DNA of 19,598 nt from Clostridium sp. SCN 57-10 (GCA_001725215.1 MEFT01000002.1:1-19598), one strand, 5' to 3'. Counted from the first letter of the stretch, positions 7,212 through 14,741 are shown. Translations and numbers: made by a program. The notes: a model not told the origin generated them from the letters alone.

Positions 7212-7796
7212 TTATTCCCCCAGCTTTGAGAAGATGCCCGCCGCCTTCAGCGCGGGGCGCAGCGCAAAGTAGAGCAGCACGGAGATGATCGACGCCGCCA
7301 CGGCGTTGACAAGCGACACGGTCGCCTTGGTCGCAACGGTCGTCCACACAGCGCCCCACTCGGCGCCCATCACAAAGCGGTTCCACAGTATTGTTTTTGT
7401 GATATAGAGCACGAAATAACCGACTGCGGCTGTCACGGCGGCAATCGAGACATTCAGACGGCTCGGCTCGCCGCTCTCGCGGCGCGCGCGGCGTACCATC
7501 ATGCCTGCAATAAACGCCATGGCAAACTTCAAGAGAAACGTAATCCAGAATTCGGGCGCAAACGTGGGATCCATCAGGTCGAAAATCGCGGAGCCAAGTC
7601 CCGCGGCAAGGCCGCCCGTCATGCCGCCGAACAGCAGGCCGGACAAAATGCACATCACATTGCCGAAATGCAGCATGGTCTTGCCAAGAGGTGTGGGAAT
7701 GTCAATGCGCAGGTACATGGTGGTGACAAACACCATCGCCGCCATCAGACCGATGACGCTTAGGCGCATGACCGAAAAGTAAGGTTTCTTTTGCAT
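7212..7796 (-). CDS. ECF transporter S component (vitamin/precursor uptake, possibly B6)
   Basis: This 194-residue hydrophobic protein has about five to six membrane segments. It starts with RLSVIGLMAAMVFVTTMYLR, then HFGNVMCILSGLLFGGMTGG, then a G/A-rich helix and further helices to the C-terminus. The sequence LMAAMVFV, the PTPLGKTMLHFGN loop and GGMTGGLAAGLGS are typical of substrate-binding S components of energy-coupling factor vitamin transporters. The ATPase and T subunits are normally encoded elsewhere, and none is here. The divergent MocR/PdxR-like neighbour suggests a pyridoxine-type substrate (PdxU-like), but that is inference; other vitamin or precursor S components share this fold. 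GGAGGAG precedes the ATG. A -10 box TATACT (7837-7842, minus) overlaps the operator region. Confidence 0.8.
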   Translation of the reverse strand: MQKKPYFSVMRLSVIGLMAAMVFVTTMYLRIDIPTPLGKTMLHFGNVMCILSGLLFGGMTGGLAAGLGSAIFDLMDPTFAPEFWITFLLKFAMAFIAGMMVRRARRESGEPSRLNVSIAAVTAAVGYFVLYITKTILWNRFVMGAEWGAVWTTVATKATVSLVNAVAASIISVLLYFALRPALKAAGIFSKLGE

Positions 7797-7836
7797 AGCA
7801 AACTCCTCCGGGTTGTCAAATCTTAATTCTTCTGTT

Positions 7837-7895
7837 AGTATAAAATAAAAGTGATACCATTCAAATACCCAGAATAAGAAAATATCATGGTATCA
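7837..7895. promoter_or_regulatory. Divergent promoter/operator between ECF gene and MocR regulator
   Basis: TGATACCAT (7852-7860) and ATGGTATCA (7887-7895) form a perfect 9-bp inverted repeat with a 26-bp gap. A related ATACCC (7865-7870) sits 11 bp after the first ATACCA (7854-7859), one helical turn away. The left half-site overlaps the minus-strand promoter (TTGAAT at 7859-7864, 16-bp spacer, TATACT at 7837-7842). The right half-site lies just before the regulator's ribosome binding site. The ATACCA core matches the half-site known for B. subtilis GabR. The arrangement suggests binding by the adjacent MocR protein. Confidence 0.6.
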
Positions 7896-7907
7896 GATGG
7901 AGGGCCT

Positions 7908-9293
7908 ATGCTCACCTTGTCGTTTGACCCAAACGGCGCGCCGCTTTATGCACAGCTTTACGCAGCGCTTGTGGAAGAGCTGCGCAGCGGCCGCATGCGT
8001 GCGGGCGAACGCCTGCCGTCCAAGCGGGCGCTTGCCGCACATTTACAGGTCAGCCTGAATACGGTCGACGCGGCGTATCAGATGCTCGTCAGCGAGGGCT
8101 ATCTCGAGGCGCGTCCGCGCAGCGGCTACTTCGCCTGCCCGCCCGAGCCGATGACGCCTCCCCCGCCCCGCCCTGCCGCTCCCCCCACCGTCGCCCCGGC
8201 GCGTGACGGAGACGCCGTGCGCTACGATTTGACGACGCGCAGCGTCGATACCGCATTTTTTCCGTTTAAAACATGGGCCAAGCTGTCGCGAGAGGTGCTC
8301 AGCGGCGGCGCGGCGCTGCTCAACCACGGCGAACAGGGCGGCGACGGCTGCCTGCGCCGCGCCGTCGCGCGCTATCTGCACGAGTTCCGCGGCGTACGCT
8401 GCGACGCGTCGCAGGTCTTTTTGGGCGCGGGCACCGAGTATCTGCTCGGGCTGCTCGCCCCGCTGCTCAGCGGCGCGGTCGCCGTTGAAGACCCCGGCTA
8501 CCCCAAAACGGCCGACGTTTTGCAAAACAGCGGCGCGACCATCTCGCATCTGCCTGTCGACGACCGCGGACTGTCGGTCGAAGCGCTGCGGCACAGCGGA
8601 TGCACAGCGGCGTATGTCACGCCGTCGCACCAGTTCCCGACGGGCGTGACCATGCCCGTCGGCCGGCGCGCCGAGCTGCTGCGCTGGGCGTGCGAGGAGG
8701 AGGGGCGCTATATCATCGAGGACGATTACGACAGCGAGTTCCGCTTTGACGGCAGGCCGATTCCCGCCATGCAGGGGCTTGATGAGCACGGCCACGTCAT
8801 TTACCTGAGCACGTTTTCGCGCTCGCTCGCGCCGTCGATGCGCATTGCGTATATGGTGCTGCCGCAGGAACTGATGGCGCGGTTCCGCGCGCGCTACGGC
8901 GCGTATGCGTCGACCGTTTCGCGCTTTGAGCAGCATACGCTGGCGCGCTTTTTGGACGACGGGCATTTCGCGCGCCACCTCAACCGCGTGCGCAGCGTAT
9001 ACCGCGCGCGCAAGGACGCGCTCATCGAAGCGCTGCTGTGCGAGCTGCCGCGCGACCGCGTTGAAATCTGCTGCCCGAATACGGGGCTGCACCTGCCGGT
9101 GCGCCTGTCGCTTGGACTGGAGGAGGAAGAGCTGCAGCGCCGCGCGGCGCAGGCGGGTGTGCGCGTCAGCGTGCTGTCACGCTATGAGTACACCCCGCGC
9201 GCGCATACGCCGACGCTGATTTTGGGTTATTCCGCGCCCGCGGCGGACGAGCTGCGCGACGCGGTGCGCGCGCTGGCGGCGGCGTTTCGGTAA
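7908..9293 (+). CDS. MocR-family (GntR-aminotransferase) regulator, PdxR-like
   Basis: MocR proteins join a GntR winged-helix DNA-binding domain (here about 1-75, including GERLPSKRALAAHLQVSLNTVDAAYQ in pieces) to a PLP-binding aminotransferase-fold domain that senses a ligand. The 461-residue protein shows EDPGYPK, YVTPSHQFPTG, IIEDDYDSEFRF and the end LILGYS. D272, expected to pair with the PLP ring nitrogen, is present. The lysine expected in GTFSK is Arg305 (STFSRSLAPSMRIAY), so the normal Schiff base cannot form. The start at 7908 gives the usual MLTLSFD opening behind GGAGGG. The upstream ATG at 7887 sits inside the operator. The divergent ECF gene is its likely target. PdxR-like is a guess from context; GabR-like is the alternative. 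Confidence 0.85.
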   Translation: MLTLSFDPNGAPLYAQLYAALVEELRSGRMRAGERLPSKRALAAHLQVSLNTVDAAYQMLVSEGYLEARPRSGYFACPPEPMTPPPPRPAAPPTVAPARDGDAVRYDLTTRSVDTAFFPFKTWAKLSREVLSGGAALLNHGEQGGDGCLRRAVARYLHEFRGVRCDASQVFLGAGTEYLLGLLAPLLSGAVAVEDPGYPKTADVLQNSGATISHLPVDDRGLSVEALRHSGCTAAYVTPSHQFPTGVTMPVGRRAELLRWACEEEGRYIIEDDYDSEFRFDGRPIPAMQGLDEHGHVIYLSTFSRSLAPSMRIAYMVLPQELMARFRARYGAYASTVSRFEQHTLARFLDDGHFARHLNRVRSVYRARKDALIEALLCELPRDRVEICCPNTGLHLPVRLSLGLEEEELQRRAAQAGVRVSVLSRYEYTPRAHTPTLILGYSAPAADELRDAVRALAAAFR

Positions 9294-9406
9294 AGCTCGG
9301 CTTGTCCGCAAGTGTGCGCACAGCTGTGCAAAACATACGCGGTGGGAACATGCGCATCAAAGCCTTGCCGCATCACGAAAGCGGCGCCGCAGCTTGAGAA
9401 TTATGC

Positions 9407-9435
9407 TTGACAAGGCATCGCAAAGAACGTATAAT
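9407..9435 (+). promoter_or_regulatory. tRNA-Pro promoter
   Basis: A perfect sigma-A promoter: TTGACA (9407-9412), 17-bp spacer, TATAAT (9430-9435). The mature tRNA starts 17 bp later. Confidence 0.92.
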
Positions 9436-9452
9436 AATCAAGCAGGCCGCAT

Positions 9453-9529
9453 CGGGGTGTGGCGAAGTTTGGTATCGCGCTTGGTTCGGGACCAAGAGGC
9501 CTCGGGTTCGAATCCCGACACTCCGACCA
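9453..9529 (+). tRNA. tRNA-Pro (anticodon CGG), CCA encoded
   Basis: A 77-base cloverleaf with acceptor arms CGGGGTG and CACTCCG (one G-T pair), A73 and an encoded CCA. The anticodon stem-loop is CTTGG-TTCGGGA-CCAAG, which places CGG at positions 34-36, and the T-arm is CGGGTTCGAATCCCG. C1-G72 with A73 fits bacterial tRNA-Pro. A consensus promoter lies upstream and a terminator begins 11 bp downstream. Its last 11 bases and the following 19 are duplicated at 10726-10755, so it looks like an integration site. Confidence 0.96.
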
Positions 9530-9548
9530 AAATGGAAAGACCGTCGAC
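9519..9548 (+). repeat. Left direct repeat (attL-like) at tRNA-Pro 3' end
   Basis: This 30-base segment spans the tRNA 3' end and the first arm of its terminator. It matches 10726-10755 at 28 of 30 positions. The two differences are C to T changes, at the third and 23rd bases. Paired repeats of a tRNA 3' end around foreign-looking DNA are the usual trace of site-specific integration. Confidence 0.75.
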
Positions 9549-9566
9549 ATGTGTCGGCGGTTTTTT
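9540..9566 (+). terminator. tRNA-Pro terminator
   Basis: Stem ACCGTCGACA/TGTCGGCGGT-type, 10 bp with one G-T pair and a 2-base loop, followed by six T (9561-9566). Confidence 0.85.
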
Positions 9567-9656
9567 ACTATGCCTTTATTCATGTGGATTTATAAATAGA
9601 AAATCCCATAAGGACACTAGAAAACAACATTGAGCGACAGGATAGATTTCTGTTGG

Positions 9657-9662
9657 TATAAT
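9657..9662 (+). promoter_or_regulatory. Extended -10 promoter of the HNH gene
   Basis: TATAAT (9657-9662) is preceded by TGG, an extended -10 motif, and lies 33 bp before the HNH start codon. No -35 at 16-18 bp matches well. TTGAGC at 9630 is 21 bp away. Confidence 0.5.
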
Positions 9663-9694
9663 ATAAGAAAATCATCTGCTTAGGGGGTGTAGTC

Positions 9695-10645
9695 TTGATT
9701 TGGATTGAAATGAGCCGAGATGAGGCACACGGCGGTGGCGAATGGGGATTTACAAAATGTCTTTGGTCCCCAGCATATAAGCGGGGAAATCGGAACGGTT
9801 CATGGCTTTTCTGGAATAATATTCTTCAAGTTCAGCAAGAGGATATTATTGTACATTTAAGAGGCAAGGGGCATTCAGCCAAATTTGTTGGCTATTCAAT
9901 AGCTGCTACCAATGGCCATGAAACCCTAGAACGACCACCTCAGGCTGACGCCTGGAGCTATGCAACAAGTTATTTCCGGGTTTTGCTTAAGGACTATCAG
10001 GCATTTGAAAAAACAATTCAATTAGATGATTTTTTTACTATGCACAAAGATGAATTAATAAAATACCTCAAAGAATTTCCGGAGACTCCTATTAATCGCT
10101 TTTTTGTATTCCAATCCAGTCGACTACAATGCTTGAACGGTGCATATCTTTCTAGATGTGATGAGGAATTGCTGTCTTTAATATTAAATAAAGAGGCAAC
10201 GAACAGTTCGACCTCTATACGAGAAAATGCATCCACATTTGAAGTATGGCTAAAGGCAAAGCAGCGTGTAGGACAAGCCCAATTTTCAGAGGCAGTTAAG
10301 AAAAACTATAAATTCCAATGTTGCTTTCCTGGCTGCAAAGTTAATGATCCAAAATTTTTGATAGGGTCTCATATAGCACGGTGGGTAGATAATCCCAATA
10401 AACGGGGTAATACTTCCAATGGATTATGTTTTTGTGTGCTGCATGATAAGGCATTTGAAAATGGATATTTTTCTTTAGACGACGAGTTCCATATTGTACT
10501 TAGCCATAATCCCGAGATACAAATTAGCGAAATTTTTCTTGAACATATTAAGCCATTTGAACACAAGATAATTGATTGTGCTCAAATTCGTCCTGATAAG
10601 GACTCATTAATGGAGCATCGGTTTAGATGCAAAATTCCTGGTTGA
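9695..10645 (+). CDS. HNH endonuclease, probable modification-dependent restriction enzyme
   Basis: This 316-residue protein is AT-rich and unlike the GC-rich core genes. Its C-terminal domain (about 195-275) is an HNH_2-type nuclease: CCFPGC (C210, C214), SHIARW (H226), R237 with N242-G243-L244, and CVLHDKAFENGYF (H250). The N-terminal part (about 1-115) has IIVHLRGKGHSAKFVGYS, a PP motif and SYFRVLLKDYQAF. These resemble PUA/EVE-like domains that read modified bases in type IV restriction enzymes; that assignment is by pattern only. The start is TTG at 9695, seven bases after GGGGG; an ATG would first occur at residue 6. It is the only gene between the two tRNA-Pro repeats. There is no partner methylase, which fits a solitary modification-dependent nuclease, but a defence role is inferred. 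Confidence 0.78.
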   Translation: MIWIEMSRDEAHGGGEWGFTKCLWSPAYKRGNRNGSWLFWNNILQVQQEDIIVHLRGKGHSAKFVGYSIAATNGHETLERPPQADAWSYATSYFRVLLKDYQAFEKTIQLDDFFTMHKDELIKYLKEFPETPINRFFVFQSSRLQCLNGAYLSRCDEELLSLILNKEATNSSTSIRENASTFEVWLKAKQRVGQAQFSEAVKKNYKFQCCFPGCKVNDPKFLIGSHIARWVDNPNKRGNTSNGLCFCVLHDKAFENGYFSLDDEFHIVLSHNPEIQISEIFLEHIKPFEHKIIDCAQIRPDKDSLMEHRFRCKIPG

Positions 10646-10725
10646 ATTAAAAGGTGTTGTAAATACTGCTTATAGGTTGCCTGCAAACCATTGATATTAC
10701 TCACTTTTTTCAAGGCCCATAATTC

Positions 10726-10755
10726 CATTCCGACCAAAATGGAAAGATCGTCGAC
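10726..10755 (+). repeat. Right direct repeat (attR-like) of the tRNA-Pro cassette
   Basis: This is the second copy of the tRNA-Pro 3' end and terminator arm, 28 of 30 identical to 9519-9548. The tRNA body upstream is not duplicated, so only the end was copied. It encloses a 1.2-kb cassette with the HNH gene. Confidence 0.75.
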
Positions 10756-10773
10756 TTTTGCCGACGGTCTTTT
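10743..10773 (+). terminator. Duplicated terminator after the HNH gene
   Basis: AAAGATCGTCG/CGACGGTCTTT forms an 11-bp stem with an 8-base loop and ends in a short T-run. It derives from the duplicated tRNA-Pro terminator but has its own second arm, and now probably ends HNH transcription. Confidence 0.7.
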
Positions 10774-10815
10774 GCTGTTCCGGTGTGATACGGAAACACA
10801 GGACCACAAAAACAA

Positions 10816-10844
10816 TAGACAGCATTTTGTGTTATTGTTATACT
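10816..10844 (+). promoter_or_regulatory. Promoter of the DUF4160-like gene
   Basis: TAGACA (10816-10821), 17-bp spacer, TATACT (10839-10844), 34 bp before the ATG. The gene therefore has its own promoter after the duplicated terminator. Confidence 0.65.
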
Positions 10845-10878
10845 ATATGCATTAAACAAAATGTAAGGTGGCAGGAAA

Positions 10879-11523
10879 ATGCATGAAATACAGTTTACTG
10901 TTTATTTCTGTGGGATGAGTGAAGAAACTTTTTCCAAGCAAATAATGATTTACAAACCCATCAGCAGTATTGTAAAGAGTTTCACTGAGACAACTTTGCG
11001 CCAACTCACGATTGTAAATGTCGGTCATTTAATTAATTATTTGAAAAAAGATATAGTTATAAGGGAAGAATTGGGAGACTGGGGATTCGAGAATTTTACC
11101 ATAGAAACGGTTTACATACGGCATCAAGGTTACTTGCTAGGACTTCAAAAAGATAAACCTATTTCAGAGGTTTTTCGCGATTTTAAAGTGAACCGGCTGG
11201 AATTTGCCTACTTTGTTGTCGGTGGCGCATCCATTCACAACGAAACCAGCTACAGATTTACCATTCATCCCGACGAAAAAATACATGAACACATGCCCCA
11301 TGTTCATGTATCAAAAGCCGGAGTAGAAATACGATATTCTTTAGAGACTTTGCTGCCGATTGATCCTCTTGTGAACCCCCACAAACGCGATGACAAGAAA
11401 ATTATCATGCCCTTTTTACAACAAAATCATGAGCAACTACGCAAATTGTGGAGTTACTATGCAAAAGGATATACTACACCGGAAATTACCGAGGATGGTC
11501 AGCAATTTTATAGCGAGTCCTAA
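10879..11523 (+). CDS. DUF4160-like protein of unknown function
   Basis: This 214-residue, AT-rich, soluble protein has a C-terminal region resembling DUF4160. It has YRFTIHPDEKIHEHMPHVHV (histidines at 136, 138, 141, 143), then a segment with EIRYSLETL, then QQNHEQLRKLWSYY. DUF4160 proteins are about 80-90 residues and share a (P)PHVHV motif and a C-terminal H..L...W motif; their biochemical role is not established. The N-terminal 120 residues are an extra region that I do not recognise. The histidine cluster could bind a metal, which is inference. It has its own promoter and is followed by a strong hairpin at 11622. Its composition suggests it arrived with, or as a neighbour of, the HNH cassette. 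Confidence 0.65.
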   Translation: MHEIQFTVYFCGMSEETFSKQIMIYKPISSIVKSFTETTLRQLTIVNVGHLINYLKKDIVIREELGDWGFENFTIETVYIRHQGYLLGLQKDKPISEVFRDFKVNRLEFAYFVVGGASIHNETSYRFTIHPDEKIHEHMPHVHVSKAGVEIRYSLETLLPIDPLVNPHKRDDKKIIMPFLQQNHEQLRKLWSYYAKGYTTPEITEDGQQFYSES

Positions 11524-11944
11524 CCTGACGGAATGATTCTAGGGATGATAGTCGCTCATGGACAGCCTATAAATCGTTGATATTGCTGGGGTTCCCCAGA
11601 TACTATAATTACACTCTGACCATAGAACGACCTTGTAATCTTAACATTACAAGGTCGTTCTATTCATTTTGAGACGTGATACCCTTCGAATTACCCTTTG
11701 TAGGTTTTTTTGTGCGGTATGCCGTCGGAAAGAAGCGGCAATATAGTTTCACTCAGCTGCGGCACGAAGTGCCTAAATCTTCTGCTCACGCTTTGTGAAA
11801 CAAGATCGCTTGGCCTTGCTTCAAGCGCAAAAGTCATCCGCTGCCATAAACCAAAAGAAAACCCCCTGTGGTGATAGCCAATGCAAGAAAATTATGCTAA
11901 AATAAAAACCAGTTTCCATTCCATGATGCAAAGCGAGGAGGAAA
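11524..11944. other. Gene-free gap: degenerate repeat, terminator and a possible gene remnant
   Basis: About 11565-11622 resembles 10679-10736, upstream of and into the right tRNA-Pro repeat. They match without gaps at roughly two thirds of 58 positions, including TTGATATT, ATAATT and GACCA. A terminator follows at 11622. On the minus strand a frame stays open from about 11890 to a stop at 11691 and encodes a segment with RFRHFVPQLSETILPLL. It has one ATG (11837) but no ribosome binding site and no recognised family. It may be a fragment of a lost gene. No other element was seen. Confidence 0.35.
11622..11663 (+). terminator. Strong hairpin terminator after the DUF4160-like gene
   Basis: A perfect 18-bp stem (11622-11639 with 11646-11663) with a 6-base loop, followed by a weak T-rich tail. 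Its CCTTGTAAT/ATTACAAGG arms recur in the hairpin at 15238-15269. Confidence 0.75.
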
Positions 11945-11947
11945 ATG

Positions 11948-14020
11948 ATGAAAAAATCAATTTCATTTGTACTGGCGCTCGCTCTGATCCTCTGCATGAT
12001 TCCAACCGCATTTGCGGCTGACGGCGAAGCAACAGGGGCGGCGGATGCACTCCATGCATTGGGTTTGTTTCAAGGTACAGGGACAGACACAAACGGAAAA
12101 CCAATCTATGACCTTGACCGCGCGCCCACCCGTGCAGAGGCTGTTACCATGCTCGTGCGGCTTTTGGGTAAAGAAGATGAGGCAAAAGCCGGAACATGGG
12201 CAACTCCCTTTACAGATGTTCCGAATTGGGCAAAGCCCTATGTTGGTTATGCCTACGCAAACAAGCTGACTTCCGGAACAAGCGCGAGCACATTCGGCGG
12301 CTCATCAAGCATAACCGCAACGCAGTATATCACGCTTGTTTTGCGTGCGCTGGGATATGAATCAGGGACGGACTTCCAGTGGGATAAGGCCACTGTTTTA
12401 TCAGACCAAATAGGTCTTACGAATGCAGAATACAAAAACAGCTCGCTGGCGTTTCACAGGGGAGACATTGCTTGCATTTCATTCAACTCTCTGGGCAGTA
12501 AAAGCAAGGATACCGAGAAAACCCTATTCAACAAGCTCAAAGAGGAAGAGGTAATCCCCGTCGATGCCATATTGGATGTGGATGCGCTCACCGCCGCCAA
12601 TGAAGGCGCTTTTATCGATGCGGATGTCGATCCAAACGAATACTATTCGTATAGCAATGTCGGTTACATCGATGATTTTTTCAGCGTGGATGGTTTCTCT
12701 CTGAATCATATTAAGGTTGCCGCAACCGATGACGGTTATTGCTTTAAAGTAAGTTACAAGGCAACCAAATCGACCAAAGGCAACCTCTTTATCATGGGAA
12801 AACAGGAAAACGACGGCAAACCCGAAGGCTATACGTTTGCGATAGACAGCAAGAAGGACGCCGCTTACATCCGCGTATCGCCTGAATTTTTAAAAGATAA
12901 TTATCATTTGGTCATGCGAATTGAAAATCCTAATGGCACCTACAATGACAAAAACAACATTACGTTGAGTTCCAGCTTTGATACCGCGTCCTCTCCATAT
13001 CGATTGATCGATTATGTGGATGATACATCAACTGCCGATGGTTTTTCGCTATATTCACTCGAGGTTGCTGAAAGTAAGACCGGATACTGCTTCCGCATGC
13101 AGTATAAAAGCACTTACGCCCGCATTGTGAATTTCTTTGTCGCGGGAACGCAGGACGGAACAAACGAAGCCTTCAGCTTTCCCTTGCAAAAGGGAGAAGG
13201 CTATGTCTACCGAACCGTATCAAAGACATTTGTGGAAAACAATAAGCTCTTAGCCATGCGCGTGCGAAACGGCGATAGTTACGGCGAACACAATACCATA
13301 CGCATTGAAACAAATTTAGGCGCGGTCGCGGAGGATTACTCTAAATTGACGTACGACATCGGCCTGGGCCACGCGCTCATGGTGGATGAAGTCAAAGGCT
13401 TTCGGCTGAACGGCCTGTCCGCGTCGAAAACGGAGGACGGCTATGTCATCCGGATCCAGTACAATTCCGACACGGCGAAAGGGGTGACTTTAGCCCCGGC
13501 GGGCCTCAACGGCGACGGCGCCGCCCAATTTGCGATGCTCGGGCGCGGCGGCGGCGATAAATATTTAAAGGTTCCCAAAGGCTTTATCGAACAGGAGCCG
13601 TCTCTTGTGATGTCGGTAAAAGATATTGAAGGCAGCGGCGGCGTGCGCAATTTCTATGTTGTTTACCCGTCCGCGGGTGATGTTGCGAACCTCTCTTACA
13701 GCAAGCTGACCTATGAAAACCGTGCGGCAGGCGCGGAGCAATTCGCGTTAAGCGATTTGTCCGTTGCACCAACAAACGGCGGTTACATCATTCGCATCCA
13801 ATACGACAGCGGCTTTTCCCGCATCGCGTCCTTATTCCCCGCAGGGGCGCAGGGACAGGGTATGTCATATGTAACGGGGCTTGAGCGCGGCAGCACATAT
13901 CAGTATATCCGGATTCCCAAGTCCCTTTTTGAAAATGAGAATTTGCTCATCATGAGGATTCATGGCCAAGACGACGGTGGTGGCAGCAACTTTGTCTATA
14001 TTTATCCGAATGGGAAATAG
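11948..14020 (+). CDS. Secreted S-layer-homology protein with four tandem repeats
   Basis: This 690-residue exported protein begins with a clear signal peptide (MKKSISFVLALALILCMIPT then AFA, cleavage after residue 23). Residues about 30-200 carry SLH-like sequence (DALHALGLFQG, RAPTRAEAVTMLVRLLG, TPFTDVPNWAKPYVGYAYAN, ITATQYITLVLRALGY), which usually anchors proteins to wall polymers. Four repeats of about 105-115 residues follow (about 231-344, 351-456, 464-575, 583-687). Each has a GF.L..L.V motif, then DGY.(F/I)R(I/M)QY, a beta-rich middle and a closing LVMR(I/V). The family of the repeats is not recognised; they look like beta-sandwich units. The start at 11948 is better spaced from AGGAGG (11936-11941) than the ATG at 11945. 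The later repeats are GC-richer than the first two. Confidence 0.85.
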   Translation: MKKSISFVLALALILCMIPTAFAADGEATGAADALHALGLFQGTGTDTNGKPIYDLDRAPTRAEAVTMLVRLLGKEDEAKAGTWATPFTDVPNWAKPYVGYAYANKLTSGTSASTFGGSSSITATQYITLVLRALGYESGTDFQWDKATVLSDQIGLTNAEYKNSSLAFHRGDIACISFNSLGSKSKDTEKTLFNKLKEEEVIPVDAILDVDALTAANEGAFIDADVDPNEYYSYSNVGYIDDFFSVDGFSLNHIKVAATDDGYCFKVSYKATKSTKGNLFIMGKQENDGKPEGYTFAIDSKKDAAYIRVSPEFLKDNYHLVMRIENPNGTYNDKNNITLSSSFDTASSPYRLIDYVDDTSTADGFSLYSLEVAESKTGYCFRMQYKSTYARIVNFFVAGTQDGTNEAFSFPLQKGEGYVYRTVSKTFVENNKLLAMRVRNGDSYGEHNTIRIETNLGAVAEDYSKLTYDIGLGHALMVDEVKGFRLNGLSASKTEDGYVIRIQYNSDTAKGVTLAPAGLNGDGAAQFAMLGRGGGDKYLKVPKGFIEQEPSLVMSVKDIEGSGGVRNFYVVYPSAGDVANLSYSKLTYENRAAGAEQFALSDLSVAPTNGGYIIRIQYDSGFSRIASLFPAGAQGQGMSYVTGLERGSTYQYIRIPKSLFENENLLIMRIHGQDDGGGSNFVYIYPNGK

Positions 14021-14058
14021 CAGGCTTTCTAGAAGGTGCAAAGGAGTATATTGCTTAT

Positions 14059-14565
14059 ATGAATCAAAAACGATTGGAACTTGTGAAAAGTATTTTAGAA
14101 GATGAGTCAATAGCTCAAGAGGAAGAGGAAGCAGTGCATCTTCTTTTAGAAGAACAAGTCACGGAAAACTCCATATTACAACATGACAGCAAACGAACAA
14201 AAGGGCAGCAGGCAGCGGATTCGCTTGCAAAATTCGCCGGCAGCTGGAAATTTATTATTTTGTTCTTTTGTATATTAACAGCATGGATTTCCATCAATAC
14301 GTTGTTTCTGCGTAAACCATTTGATGCGTATCCGTTCATACTAATGAATTTACTGTTGTCATGTTTAGCTGCGATTCAGGCCCCGGTTATTATGATGAGT
14401 CAAAACCGTCAAGAGGAAAAGGACAGACTGCGAGCAAAAAATGATTATAAAGTGAACTTAAAAGCAGAAATCATTGTGGAAGACATCCATAACAAACTGG
14501 ACTCCATCATTGAAAATCAGGAAGCTATTCTTAAAAGATTAAATGATCTTGAACATAAGAAATAG
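14059..14565 (+). CDS. DUF1003 membrane protein
   Basis: This 168-residue protein matches the DUF1003 pattern: FAGSWKFIILFFCILTAWIS (about 59-78), FDAYPFILMNLLLSCLAAIQ (88-107), then APVIMMSQNRQEEKDR and NDYKVNLKAE. It has two membrane helices (about 64-82 and 92-112), an acidic N-terminal soluble part and a C-terminal coiled-coil-like tail (about 140-165). The family is widespread and has no settled function. AAGGAG lies 12 bases before the ATG, which is a long gap, and the gene starts 38 bp after the SLH gene, so the two may be co-transcribed. It is AT-rich like the other accessory genes, unlike the GC-rich genes that follow. No terminator was seen after it. Confidence 0.85.
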   Translation: MNQKRLELVKSILEDESIAQEEEEAVHLLLEEQVTENSILQHDSKRTKGQQAADSLAKFAGSWKFIILFFCILTAWISINTLFLRKPFDAYPFILMNLLLSCLAAIQAPVIMMSQNRQEEKDRLRAKNDYKVNLKAEIIVEDIHNKLDSIIENQEAILKRLNDLEHKK

Positions 14566-14741
14566 AAAAATTCTGTTATTTTCACCTTTTGAAACTTATG
14601 GCAATGTTAAAAACGCATCCTCAAAGGGAAGATATGTCTTTTCTTATATTTGGTTATGTGGTATGATAGACGCCATGGCGCCTGCATTTTCCAATCATCG
14701 TGAGGCTGCGGCGCAGGTTAAATAGGACCGGAGGTATAATG

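Noticed and set aside
9549..11663. Integron-type gene cassettes
   Set aside because: The one-gene-plus-repeat layout is similar, but no attC core sites (GTTRRRY/RYYYAAC pairs) or intI gene were seen.
9530..11700. Integrase or transposase in the tRNA-Pro region
   Set aside because: None of the frames shows tyrosine or serine recombinase or DDE motifs, so mobility can only be inferred from the repeats.
11691..11890. Minus-strand frame in the gap before the SLH gene, with an ATG at 11837
   Set aside because: It looks protein-like in places but has no ribosome binding site, promoter or recognised family; kept only as a possible remnant in the gap entry.
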